Shown here: one piece after another, positions 26,401 to 40,100 of the stretch
How positions within the stretch are numbered: position 1 is the stretch's first letter
How the letters are laid out: every line of letters begins with the position of its first letter
From: Phylloscopus collybita
Taxonomy: Eukaryota > Chordata > Aves > Passeriformes > Phylloscopidae
Assembly (NCBI GenBank): GCA_027886175.1
Contig: JAJNNQ010000013.1
Coordinates: forward strand, 7,273,501-7,337,500
Direction: 5' to 3'
Length of the DNA: 64,000 bases
Notes under the pieces: model-generated
The model's database searches: none
Seen by the model: the letters and a program-made list of their open reading frames with translations, nothing else
Told to the model about the DNA's origin: nothing
Translations under genes and position numbers: made by a program

Positions 26401-29400
26401 GGCTTCACTGAAGACAAATTTTAAGTTCCATATCCCTCTGGGTAAGCTGTTTTCTGGTGAGGTAGTGTTGACACATAAATACATCCAGTGAATCATCAAC
26501 ATTCCCATCTGCCATTTAGTACACTCACATCACTAAAGGGCAGACCTGAACATGAGTACCTGATCTGCAACACTGGTTTTTGTTGAAAAATGGTTCAATT
26601 AAAAAAAAATACACTGATTCATCAGCATAGCATTTAAAAATATTTTTTCTCAAAAGCATTAATTACCTTTTCAGTTCTGCACTGCTCTTGTTATCTTGCC
26701 AAATTGAACTACTGGAGGCATTGCAACACAGTTAAGAGTCATGGGGGTTGTGTCCTCCTTTTTCCTATACAAAAAGGAAATCTATTCCTCCACAAAACAG
26801 AACAATATTTTGTATGACCATAGTGAATTCCTTAAACTCTGAGCAGCAAAACAAAGAATTAGGGGTTTGGGGGTGGTTGTTGTTGTTATCTGATTTTGTT
26901 TTGTTTTAAATAGGAAAACCAACAATCAGTGTGCTCTTTTTAGGGTCAGGCTGAAATACCACTAATACAACTAAATATACAATCTTCAAGCTATTCTTCT
27001 GGTACCTCTTTATTATCCCACTCCCCCAAAAATGAAAATCAGTGTATATTTTTTGTTCTTGACCTAATTTACATACGCTAACAGAAATACAAATCTCTCC
27101 AGCAGACCTGTGATGTGGCTTGTACTACCCAGATGCAGTCAGGATTAATACTCTCAGAAATTCCTACCCAACTCAAAGACTTGGTCCACACTAAAACTGA
27201 AACCCTTATAACAGGAGAAACAAGGAACTCTCCTGCATCTCTCTCACGTGGCACAGAAGGCTGTCAGGCAAACCTTTTCCTCTGCAAGGGTGAAAACGCA
27301 CATCAATTCACTACTGGTGACAGACAGAGATAAAGGAAATAAACTATTAGAGTTTGTACATTGGACAGAGGATCAGCTCACTGCTTACATATATCAGCTT
27401 CACTGATAAGTAGGAATCATTAGCCTAATCAATTACAATTGCTTTTGCTCCTCCCTTGTGGAATGAGGGAAGGACCTTCTGTAGAGGTCAGACATCTTTT
27501 GTCAATTATTACAACTCCTGAAATTTCCTCTATGTCTGAAGTGGGTGACTGGCTAAGTGGTCTCCATCCACTTCACTCGACGATCTGGTTTGGACACTGT
27601 CATTTGCACACACCACTTTCTACAAATATGTATCCATGAAACTAGTGCCCATGGATTTCAGGCTAAGGGATAAAAGCCTAGCTTTAGCCAGAATTTTTAA
27701 GTGTTCATGGAGGAAGGAATGTCACTGATATAAACTGCAATGGTGAACTCAGACCTCTGCACACCTTGGGACTTTGTGAAACAAGGCCAGGCAGAAGCCT
27801 CATGTGAGCTGCTGCCCACATGCATGGCTGGCAAATCGGGACATATTCAAGCATGCCTCACCTGCTGCAGAGCAGAGACTGCCACTCACACAGGCTTGGC
27901 CCCAGCCACTGCTCCAAAGGGCATTCCTTCCTTCCCTCCTGTCACCTCACTCACCCACGGGCTGTGACTCAGAGCAGCTGGGAAGGCTGGGCTGGGCGCT
28001 CCTGCGGTGCTCTCTGCCCTCTCCAGCTGCCCATGCAGAAAAGGCACAGTTCAGATGCACATGAACACGCTGCTTCCTCCAGACTCCTGCTAAATACAGA
28101 AATACACTGCAGCTGCAGTCAGCCAGTCCAGCAGTTCACTATTGCTTCCAGGACACACCACACGTCTTCCCCAGCACCTTTCTGGTACTGACTGCATTGA
28201 CCAAGTCACTCTACAGTCAGACAAGACAAACCAGTGAAAAATCACTCAAGCCAAATGGAACTGTTTTAAGTGGATAAACTCATGACCTGATCCAAAGAGC
28301 AAAGCTGGAGTCAGGAGTAAGCACAAGAGAGAGTCCCTCTTCAGCACTGCCACACACCTAGACTGTGTCATGTGAAGCATGAAAACGTACCCTGAAGATT
28401 GACCCACCGTGTTTGGCAGAGTCCATCCATCCACAGCACGTTCAGTTTATATTTATCCCAGTCTCTTCCAGCTCAACTGCTGCTCCTTGGGTTGTCTCCA
28501 TAGTTAGCTGTGTGTTAAGCACAGACAGCTCTTAATTTCACATTAAATGCATTCCTAAATTTAGAGCTTCCAGGAAGCAAGGAAGGGCTCTATAAAATGG
28601 ATTGCCAGCAAGACACAAACTGTTGAGCAAAGGTATTTTAAATCAGCCAACCCACATAAGTCTCTTATTTTATCCTATCCTCCCTGGAGATTTGTAGTCA
28701 CTATTGTTACCCATAAAAAAACCCTTCCAAACAATTGTGTTTAGTAATCAAAGTTTTTAAAGACTTCTGGAGAACTCCACAATCATATCTGAGGGAATGG
28801 GAAAATAGGACTTCTTATCTGTAGAGGAAAAGGATGATTTTTAAGACTGAGTTTTTAATCTATAAAATAAAACAGTTTCAGTATCTCCTTGACTGCTGTA
28901 CTGGGTCACTGGTTCAGCTCCAACAAAAAGAAAAAATAGCTTTTTACTACAGTTAGATGTCCAGTAGACTGAAGTGTTTAAGGCATTGCTATAGGCTCTT
29001 TCTAAACTCAGAAAGACTTTTCTCTCAAAATTCACTGAACACTGCTCTTACCTTATCTAAGATCAGGATCAAGAGGCTGAAGCTAAGTGCAAACTTCATT
29101 AACATACAACCAAGCTGTCCTTAATTTTGACAGCATCACTTGGAGGTGGGCAAGCAAGAAATAAAGACTTTATCTTAAAAGCAAATAAGAACACCAAAGA
29201 AATGCTTCCTATTTCTCAGTGACAATCAGCAGAGTAGAGCAACTTTCTGAAGTGCAGACCTGGGATGACTGCTCACTGAAATGCAGCAATCTGTGGCTTC
29301 AGTACTGAGTTGGAGCAGCTGCTGTTTAGCAGAGACATTCCCTGGAGCACAAACAACTCAGGAACTATCAGGGGTCACTAGGATAGGCTTGTTCCCTGGT

Positions 29401-32400
29401 GACACGAAACAGCACCTGGCTTAAAGATTCACAGTAACTGCAACACTATATAATATGCCTTGCTAGAAAAGCATGCGACATTTTTTCCTCTGATTTCAAG
29501 AAGTGTTTTTGTCTCACTCTCTCTGCTCAGGAGGTGAAAATGCCAAGGTTCTGGGCAAGTCTGCTTTTGCTTAGCATCTCAGGTTGTGTCCTTGGAGGCA
29601 CCTGTGTATGTGAAGCAAGAGAGCTCCCATAGTGCTGGACACAGAACTGCAGCAGACAAGCAGAGAGAACTACCAGTTCTTGGGCTTTACTCAACTCAGA
29701 ACTCAGCTCTGAGAGCTGGCACGGCTCCTAAGTTCCCCTCCCACCTCTATTTTCCCTCCCCTGCTGTCTTGACTGTTTGCACAGTGCAGACACCTGAGTC
29801 CACCTGCACTGCCACAAAAGGAACAGATTGTTCAGAGAAAATGCTGTTAGGAACTAAAAGGACATGTGTGTAAATATGCTGACCAAGGACACAGCAAGCA
29901 CTTCAGGCAAACAGAAAGACAACAAACTAGAAAAGAAATAAGCTAATCTGAAGGCAAGATGCCTCCAATACTGTGTTGTATGACATCTCTCTTTCTCTAT
30001 ATGCATACACACACACACTGAATATCACTCAAAAGATATTTTAGGATATACGTAGATATATTTAGGATTTTATTTAGGCAATAAAATGCCTTCAAATCCA
30101 ATAAATTCTTTCAGTAAGCTGGTGGGGTTTTTAACTTGTGGTATCAGTAAATAAAATAATTCCTAAAAGTTTATGTGTATTTTTAAAAAACCATTGAACT
30201 TGCTTCTAGACCTGTGCAATTCCCATAGTTTCACAGGATTTAAGTCAAAATATATCCCCTATCAAATACAAAAACTTCAGCTATATTAAGGCATATCAGT
30301 CCTTGGGTAAAATGAGGGCATATCCAAGGAAACAAAAACAGGAAAGGAAGTCTAAGATTCCATGAATATCCATGATGAGTGCAACTTTGGGGATCACTTC
30401 TGAAATACACTTGAATGACCTTAGCAGGAGATGACACTCCAAATTCCAGGGGAAGGTAGAATCTGACAGCGGACATTCCTTCCCTGCCCTGCATTCAGTT
30501 CCACATTGCCTGGAGCAAAGGATCAGCCAGGAATCCAGAAATGACACTTTCTGGTATGCCTGAGCACATGTGCCCAGGAATGTGAGTAGCAAGTACTTCC
30601 GAGAGTAACTGGCTACACCATCTGTGGAGAAGTCAGGTCAAATTAGAGAGCCCAAGCACCAAAAACTATTGTCTTAATGCTGAACTGCATGTATTATCAG
30701 CACCTCCAGTCATCTTCATTCAATCCTCTCCTCCTGCTCAGCCCAACAATTTATCCAAGCTAGATGAAAGCGTATCTCAATGATTAGGAACAGATCATGA
30801 CTTAGCTATCTGCATAAGCCCTTCTTGTTGTTTGAGCTCTTAGCAGCTGTCTCAGGACCAATGTCTAGGCACTGAGTATTTTCTTTCTTCTGCCAGTAAG
30901 TGAAACAGATCTGAATTGTCTCCCATTATCAGTGTGCAGCTATGCATAGTAATCAAGTTACTGCTTTGTTTACTGGGAAACACTAAGGAGATTTAAGTTG
31001 GGTCCTATCTTAGAAGTGCTTTCCAAATTCTTTGTTGGGCATCTGCAAGTACAGGCACCAGAAGCTGAATGCAGGACTCAAACAAGAATAACCTCCCTTC
31101 TTCCACTAATAGTCAAGGGTCACATTCACTGCTGATAGCTCCAACAGCAGCTTTCTGTATATTGCTGTAGCTTTAACACCCTTCCTCACTTCTCTTTTGG
31201 TATTTTGAGACATTGTTTGCCATAAAATCCATGCTTTCTGTTTGACTAGTGTATTTCCCAGTGTATTAGGAATAAAAACACACCATGTTAGAAAACAAAA
31301 CACACGGAAAAAAATAACCTCACTACAAATCCAACAAAACATAAAACACTGTGCTTACACAAAAGGAGAATTTACTAATAGGTCCAGGGCCTTTCCTGCT
31401 CAGCACACACATATAAGTAACCTGCAAATGAGTCAGCAAGAGAAACTCTTCAGAGTTTGTTAGAAATGCAGGTATTTGTACAGCAAGCCACCTTTCTATA
31501 CAGGCTAATTTCCACAAGCAGCAATTGCAATTTTCCTCCCCCTGCAATCTCCCACACTTAACATCCAGATTCTCAGGCCTCAATTATTATTTGCTGGGCT
31601 TTAAAACTGATACAAGTTCTTGGAGTTCTAGAGGCCTCTCAGATCAGGTGGGCAGAGGAGTTGAAAGAAGGAACACTTTTTTCATCTGTAGTAGGGTTAA
31701 TCTCACCAGCTCACAGACAGCCTCAGGCCAGAGCAGGGCTTTCCCTGGATAAGGCTGGGTTTCCTCCTTCTAGGCTTCTCCTAAGTTTAGCTGTGCACTC
31801 TCAACATCACATGACTTATGAGAAAAGTCTGTTCCCCAGCGTGGTAATGTCTTGTAGTTCCTGAGTTGTTTTGGAATGGCACCATCAAAGGTTTCCACCA
31901 ACATATTGGTCAATAACAGCAAGAAATACACATTCATTATGCAGGATAAAAAAAAAAAAATCTGTTTGACCTCTTAGTCTCTTTTTTGTTTGCATTGAAA
32001 TACAGAGGTTTTTGTGGTAAAGACCATGATCTATGGCTTTAATGAAAACACCCAACTGACCACAAAGAGTTCAGATCCTCAGTCTGACAGAGAGCATCCA
32101 CAACAGCAGGTCAATCACCTCTTTCTGGACCATTTAACTTGATGTAGCTACAGGTACACGTTTGCATGTGTGCACACACAGCTGCATGTAGACACACACA
32201 CCCCTCAAACTATAGGCCCAGAACCACAAAAGTGGGACAGAAACCACCTTTCCTCAGTTAGCTTGAAAGGCAGTGGCACTTTGTGTCTCTTGCTCAAAAG
32301 GAAAATCATTTAAGGAAGATGCTGCTCAACTTTTCCCCGATTTTCTATCTTCTTTATATGTTTCAACCTTGCATCCCAATTATCTTTTCTAGTTAGGATT

Positions 32401-33867
32401 ACAGCCTGAACAAGATATGACACCTAGCATCATCACTTCCAGTTTCTTTTTCATAGTCTCAAGACAAGAGGAACTACTATGGGAAAACACAGCAAAATTT
32501 TCTTCATCCTGCTATGCAAAAAAAGCCTCAGCTTACAGCAATTCATTATCATATTCTCTGCACTTGAAGCAAGCAAAATCTGTAAGCTCCAGTCAGCTCT
32601 AGAATGAAATCAGATGGAGGAAATAACAGTATCATGGGGATTTGCTGAGAAAATAAAAGTAAGAATTTCTGATTCAATGGGAGGAATTAACAAGCTCAAG
32701 TATGTAAGAAGTGCCATCCTTCCTCCTCCTCACTCCAGTGGCTCCTGCTTTCCTGCACAGTGATACAAGCAGAGACTATGAAGACCAGGTGAAGGTCATG
32801 TTATGTGATCTACTGCCTGTAAGTCTGGATACAGTTCAGCCTTTTATACCACAAGGAAAGTGTGAAAGTGATGTATGAAGCAATGCATTTCCAAAATTAT
32901 TCCGGATCCATTTCTAGAATTGGCAAAATTCTATTTCAAGTTACCTTGTAAAATTAACAATTAAGCTTCTCAAGTTGGCCAAAGAATACATCAGTTTACA
33001 AAGTTTCGGTATAAAGGACTCCTTTTAAAAAAACAAAGCTGTTAACTTGCAATTGCCATTCATTCATAATTTGTCATTCATTTTAACTTTCCTCTTAAAA
33101 ATAAAAAAACCTCAACAAAATTAAAGGCTTCAGTAACACGGATGCATGAAAATTTAAAAACAACACAGTAATATCTTCCATAGCATGTGAGAGACAGTGA
33201 TTATTCCCACCTGTAAAACTCTGCTACTTGCAAGACTCCCCAGAAAGCAACCCCTCGACCAGTCTCCTCCCTCTGCAGTGACTGGGTATCACAAGTGAAC
33301 TGCAATTTTTTTTCTTTCAACTGCATGTATTAAGTAGTGCTGATGAACTTAATAACATACATACACCAGCCAAATACTGGAACTTGCTATCAAAATATCA
33401 GAAAAAGAATCTCTGGATATTCCTGCCAATTCCTTCACATTAAAAAGATACACACTTGGTAATACACTCATTTCTGTATAACCAGCCAAAGTGAAGTGTT
33501 TCCCAATGTCCTGTAAGCCTGACATTAGAACCTATGCCTGCTTCAAAAAACATGGAAAGTACCAGTCAACAAGCTCTTAGTGTCCCCTGCTACTGTAGTT
33601 TGTGCAGCCTGCTGGAACAGGTTTGTAAACAGAAGTTAGAGATCAGGTAGAAGTTCTTACAGTAAGAGCACAGCTCCAAATTTCAACAGCTGCCTCTGCT
33701 GAATCAAGTTCATATTTACCCCAGATAATTTAAAAAGCAACAAACTGGCATCTGAGACTTTCTCGAGAGAAGGTTTTATAAAAAGTCTCCAAAAAAAATT
33801 AAAAAAAAAAAAAGTGTCCAAGAAAAACTGCAATACCAATGGAGCAGGAGGGAGTCACTTGTGGGAA
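20481..33867. other. Intergenic DNA and INTS7 3' UTR region
   Basis: No coding exon is supported on either strand. The right end must contain the INTS7 3' UTR (minus strand, below 33868). I see no canonical AATAAA on the minus strand in the first 1.5 kb or so after the stop; the first clear one is near 30068, so the 3' end is not placed. A poly(T) insertion flanked by direct repeats is at 25767-25808. Confidence 0.5.
25767..25808. repeat. Poly(T) run between 15-bp direct repeats
   Basis: GGAAGGACAGATTTT occurs at 25767-25781 and again at 25794-25808. The two copies are joined by a 16-T run (25778-25793, overlapping the end of the first copy). This is what a tail-only retroposition with target-site duplication would look like; replication slippage is the alternative. 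Confidence 0.7.
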
Positions 33868-34155
33868 TCAAAAGCGTGAGTAGGCGGTTCTCTGCTGCTG
33901 CTGCTGGGAGGGAGGCTGTCCTTGCTGCTGCTGGAGACGAACCTGCTGAGAGTATGGGTCCTCAAGAGACTTCACAAAAATAGTTGTTTTAGGCCCAGTT
34001 TTCCAGACAATACCATTTGAGTCTATCACAGAGGACTCCACTGTGATGTTGTGGGTGCCAAGGATCACAAAGTTTAGCAGGAACTGAGTGCTGAAGTAGT
34101 CGTTGTGCGGTTCCACCCTCTGCTCCATTTCATTGGTCATGTTGTCAATAGGAAT
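33868..34155 (-). CDS. INTS7: INTS7 exon 20, terminal coding exon
   Basis: Residues 867-961 and the stop (33870-33868). It starts [20 protein letters not shown] and ends in a Gln-rich tail with QQQQ and QQQQQ blocks, then RTAYSRF. Acceptor GTTCTCAG|ATTCCT. The 3' UTR continues leftward and begins with a T-rich segment. Confidence 0.97.
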   Translation of the reverse strand: MPIDNMTNEMEQRVEPHNDYFSTQFLLNFVILGTHNITVESSVIDSNGIVWKTGPKTTIFVKSLEDPYSQQVRLQQQQGQPPSQQQQQRTAYSRF

Positions 34156-37100
34156 CTGAGAACACAGATGGAAGGTTATAACACCATTTTACATAAACCT
34201 CCCAAAAATAAGTTTTCAGCTCTCCATTTGAAGAAGAGCAGAGAAAAAAGCAAAAATCTGTCCTCAATTCTCCTCAACCAATACATGTGCATACTTGAGA
34301 CAGCTTGACAAGCTAACAAGTCATCTTTTACCTGAGGTTCTACTTTTCCATAAAGTAATGTGAGTCTAACATCACACACTTCCTACTCCTGTTCTTTTAC
34401 AAGCCATTGACTTTCTATTCCTCCTCAAAAAGCCCCAAACCACAAAACAAACAAAAACCCAAACCCAAAATCCACCAAAACACAGGCCTTTCACTATGTG
34501 ATACATGTTAGCAGAACCCAAACCTCAGGCATGCAATCTTTGATAAAAGTGTTAACTTGAATTTAATATGTCTCTCCTCAGATGCTGTTTGATTTGGACA
34601 ATCTGTCCTCACAATTTCCACAAACAAAATAAAAGAACCTTAAAATTACCATAAAAAAATTCTAGAGACTATGTGGTGGAGAATAATCTACTCCTGGTTT
34701 GTTTTTCTTCCCCCTGTGGAGTTTTGTATGATATATAACTAGGCTGAGTTTTCCTCATCTCAGGCAGATTCCTAATGACTTGTTCTGAACATCACAAAGC
34801 CTCTTTGTTTGGAAGAGGAGCTGCTAAAAAAAGGTATTGGCATATTGCAGACTTAAAAATCCCAGATCCCCTCCACACATTATGCTTGGCTCTGGCCAGG
34901 GCTTGAATGTCAACTGGCAGGAGGGAAGGGATTACAGAACCACCCATTCATCTCATCCTGGAAATTCTGCTACCCAGAGTCAAACAAAAGAACAGCAAAC
35001 TACAGCAAAACAGTTAAAGACTCCTGCTGACTCTGTTCTGTTCACACCTTAAAGTCCTGTCCAGGTTTGCTCTGCAGCACTGAGGAGACATTCAGACAGA
35101 CGGACTGGATTTTACGGAACAGGCCCGGTTTAGATCCGTGCTGAACCACTCCTTCCACCTTGAGGGCCAACTGCTGGTTGTTCTGTACTGCTATAGGCTC
35201 TGCTGGGTTCCTTGGAGATGGGGACAGAGCAAGCTGGAACACAAGTTAACAGACCAAAATGTAATCACAAGCCCCCAGAAAAGCAAACAAAATTCAAGGA
35301 TGAAAAAGGACACCTTCTTAGAGAAAAATTTCCAAGGAGAGATTGAGTAGGAGCACTTGAGTAAAACAAAAAACTCCACAACCATAGTCATATATAGTCA
35401 TTCTTAGTCAGTGAGCTGATATATATGAAATTTTCTTCCAAGATAGTGAACATTGCTTTTTAAAGGAAAAGGACAAAAAACCAATACAAATCTCTAAAAG
35501 CTGCCCTCCCAGGACCAGAAATATTTAGCTTTGCAGACTCACAATCAACAAAAATTCCAGCTACATTTTATCTTAAGGCTTTGCAATCAAAGAACTGAAT
35601 CCCACTTGCCTAAGTGACAGTCTAGTGGTTCAGAACAACCATGCATACATGTAATTCAAGTTATTCCTAACAGAATAACCTAAACGCTATTGGAGTTATG
35701 TATCTTAATTAAAAATGCTGAAGCTTTGTGCCTCCAGTAGGGCTTTTCTCATGAAAGGCTCTGTAAAGAGAAATTTGAGGTCCTATTTGAGCAGTACATA
35801 CCTTAATACTTGTAGACTGCAGCTTTTGGAAGAAGTACCTTTGAAATGAAAGGGGCACCTTCAACAAGGCAATGACAGCATTGCATAGACAAGCTGTATG
35901 CTGCAAGAAACAAGAGCCAAAGCAATTGAGAAAAAATACTACTCATGACACAGGAAAGAGACATGTACTTGAGGTACTGAAACAGCAGGAATTTCCATTT
36001 TAAGTACAAAAATATATTAATACAGTCATAGAATTACAGCCACTAAGATGACAATGACTACATTCAGCCTCCCTGTTTATGTTCTGGCCCTTATTGAAGG
36101 AGGTATTCTACTCTAGAAAAAAGGAGGCCAAGCAAAAGAAAAATACAAATCTTTCCAGTCCTAGTGTTAGAGTTGGCAGAGCAGGAACACTCATACACAA
36201 AAACTCTAAAAAACAAACTCCCTTCCAAGTAAAAAGACTGGCATCTATCACAACTTAATGCAGTAATGAAGTTTTGAGTCTCTTGCCTACTCTTACTTTC
36301 CCTGCTGCACTGTGCCTCTGGCTCAGATGAACACAAGCAGTGCCACTGAAGTCACCAAGCTGTCTTGGTGTGGAGCCAGCCACAACTAACTTTACAGGGT
36401 TTACCTTTGCTGTGGTTTACATGATTTATTTTTATTATATTTGGAATTGGTAAGGACTGTTGGATTTAGAAAGAGGGCAAACAGATGCCAGCCATGACAA
36501 ACAAACCACCTTGTTCCTATTAAGGTGCACTTCAGCTTTATGATGTTCATGAGCAGTAAGAGACAAACCCAGCAGCCCTGTAAAGGAAGGTGTTACCAGC
36601 TCAGTGTTTGCACCCAGCACACTCCACACTCTGCTCTCTGATGACCTGCATTGATAAAAGAAATGCTACACTCACAAAGCACAGTGTTCACCACCACCAG
36701 CTCAGGGAACAAAGCTAGTGGGAGAACTCCTTCACAGCAGGAACATAAACAAAGAGAATGTGCTCCAGTGTTTGAATGTGAGTGTGGTGAGGGGTCTGAC
36801 AGAGACCTGACAGTATTTGCAGTTACCTTACCACATCTGCTGTGCTCTTAAGATGGGAATTTTAAAAGGATTATTTTTAATCAGACCAGTAAGGTTACAG
36901 ATGTCTTAGCAAAATCGTTCTTGGAGTATTTTTAAACGTGTAGCTCTGTAGAGACCCTTTGTGTCAGTAATGTTAATTAACTGAGAATGTTTCCCAGTTT
37001 CTTGCCAAGCACAGATATATGGAGTTCTGGGGTTTTGGCCCCTTTCTCTACACAACATACATTTAAAACTTTTACTTGCCAAGTAAGACACAGGAGCATA

Positions 37101-40100
37101 CTTCCTGTTGAGGGATTCCACTTCCTCTAGTACATGATTAAATACAGACATCATTCTTCTTTCATATTCGCTTTCAACAGGAGCTGTTCCATTTGAGCTG
37201 TATTCCTGGAAACTAAAAACAAAAACTAAACTTTTCATTATGTCTAACTTATCTTCCTCATCATAACCTGGGAAGCACACTACAAACAGATGTGACAAGA
37301 CATTAAATCCACAATACGAAATCCATTAAGAAATTACTTTAAAACTGTTTATTCTGTTTTTTAAATTATTTTTCCACAAAAACACTTGCCATTTACATTT
37401 AAATATTTCTTAACTACCACTTACCACTTCTTGTCCCCACTCCCTCAGCTGAAGCAGTGACAGACTCAGCACACTTACCTCCCCTGACTTTTACTTAGGC
37501 CTACAGTCTTTATAACAGTCATCAAAGTCTCACAACACAAAGCAAGAATGCCAGTTAGAATTAAAACCAAACCTCAAAGCTTATAATCTCCTCCTTTGAA
37601 TAGAATTCCATCTCACAGACAGACACCCAGGTTCATACAAATTTGGCTAATACACCTTCTAAGCAATGCTTAATTCCTAATGAATACTACTTAGTCACTT
37701 AGGATGTTCACTTTTATTACCAGCTATAAAATCACTGAGAGCTTTTATCCATAGTACTTTCCACTGAATCTCAGTCTAAAAGTTTTAAACAGTGATTTAA
37801 TTCATCAGTACTTCAACATTGTTTTTTAAGTTCATTGCTAGAAGAAGAGCCAGAGGTGATGCCTTCACATTAAAAATTTGAACTAATTTAGTGCATGTTT
37901 TTTCACAACTTTGGAAATAGTTTAGTTTGGAAGGAATACAACTTCCTTCTGTTGTATTTCACAACAGAAGGAAGCTAAGGTGCACTTACAAGTGCAAGCA
38001 ACAGGTATGGGATCTAACACACAACAACACAAATTAAAATAAGTGGCTAAAGCAGAGATCAAAAGTTCAAGTCTATATTTAAGGTAAGTCCAGCATAGTG
38101 CTCTCAGGAGCAAAATCAGTATGAAATGCAAAACCCAAAAGAGAGTTCCCAATCTGCCACAGCAACAACAGATCCTCAAGCCTACCCAGAATATAATTAG
38201 AAAGGTCTACTGAGAAACTTTCTGAACATTCCTTGAATTCCTAGGTTTAAAGCTCCAAGGATTTATTAATAAGCAGAAAAGGAGTATGCAGTTAAGTATC
38301 AAACCTACCTTGCAGATTCTGGATCCAAAATCAGAGCTTCAATTGCATGTGAAATCAACAGGCAGCTCTGCTGTTGTCTGATATTAATACTAAGGAGTTA
38401 AAAGACTTTCCAAGTTGGCACTTAAAGCAAGAAATGCAGTGTATTTAGTGGCACTTTTCCTTACTTCTGTGAAGTAATCCTACAGTCATTACTCATTTAG
38501 TGAACAAAGAGCAAGAACTGTGAAAACACCAAAATGTATGCTGCTCCAATTTTTGTGTCATAACTTGTTTATCAAGTAATTCCAAACAACAGTATGGTAA
38601 CGTTTATTTTCAAATAGGCTTTAAGCAACTGGCAGCTAATTTTTATGTTATTAACTTTCAAAATTACTTTGTGGAAGTCTTCACAGAAAAGAGGATTCTT
38701 ATGCTTTGTGCCATCCACATGAGAAGGAAAGTAGACAAACTCTAGGATTTTTAAAGGATACAGTTCTACATTCCTTAGAGTCGCTGAGTCTGCATCAAAA
38801 GATGACTGATACAGATCTCCATAGCGTGTAGCCAAGTTTCGGAATTCCTCCATGGAGTGTTTCATCTGCAGAGACAATGTTACTAGGCAAAAACACAAAA
38901 CAAAGCAAAACAAACAAACCCCCACACATCCAGAAAACCAGTACACTGTAACATACAACACTGAAGGAATAAGGTGGCATATTGGAAGAAAATTTATAAA
39001 GTTCCTGCTTCTTCACTCAGACAAAGATTACCGAAGTGACTGACTGTTATCCATGCATTAAACAGGTATTTTTCCTGCACCAACAAAATCTCCTTGGGTT
39101 AAAAACAAAGCAAAAGAAAAAAAAGAAAAAAAAAACGAGAGAAAAAAAACCCCAACCCCCTTAATCCCCTACTGGTGAATCAAACTGTTCTGTATTTCAA
39201 TGACCACCCACTGGTTCCTCCTTGCAGACTACATGGATTTAGAAGCAAACCTCCTTGGTGTTCCAAGGCAGTTGCCAACTCTCAGCAAAAGGAGTTGCAG
39301 AATCATCCTCAGGAATATATATTCTTCCTTAGTGTGCTCAGAGTGTCTGAGGTGTTTCAAAGCAAGGTGTGAAAAGCCTTGCTGCAAGTTTGAGTGTACC
39401 AAGTGACTTGCTCTGTGCACATCCTTGGAAGCTGTGAGCATGACTGGAGGAGAAAACACGTGCACGCTCAGATTCGGAACACAGCCTGCTACAGGCAGGT
39501 GTTTTCAGAGCTACAGGTGAAAACCAAAGTCCACGATTCAAAAAAACCCACTTCACAACTACTTCTCATTTCTTTTGTCAAATATGTTTGCTGAGAAGCA
39601 GAATTCCCAGCAGAGTCACAAACCTAACTGCACAAGAGTGGAGCAGGAGCACGTGCCTGGTTGGAGATGCGTCCACACCTCTGGAGGTCATTTCCTGATG
39701 TCATAGCAATTGTTGTGGCTATAGCTGGGGGTGGACTTGTTTTCAGGCTGTTGCAGGTACAAATAAGTTGAGAAAAAGCTTGCAGAAGGTCAATCCTGAG
39801 TTTCACAAAACCACACTGAAAGCTCAGAGGATTAAGTGGCGTGCTAGCAGCCTGAAACACAGTAACAGGAATGTTGGCAAACCAGGTCAAAAGCAAAAGT
39901 GATAAAATTACACTGCAGTGCCACTGAACAGTCTCATCACAAAACTGAATCCTTCAATTCTAAAGGATCAGGGTTTATTTAAACTACATTTAACAGGTTT
40001 GCTCAATTTCAATCATGCTAAATATACATGACATAGAAGTTACATAATTAATAAGTCATATTCCAAGCATGTCACCCTCGTAACAAATATGACTTAAGCT

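Noticed and set aside
30068..30074. Minus-strand AATAAA as the INTS7 polyadenylation signal
   Set aside because: It is about 3.8 kb past the stop; I cannot tell it from a chance hexamer in AT-rich DNA, and a nearer variant signal is equally possible.
39653..39657. Using GT within CACGTGC as the exon 14 donor of INTS7
   Set aside because: It would add four bases and break the frame into exon 15, which is strongly conserved; the GC donor keeps both.
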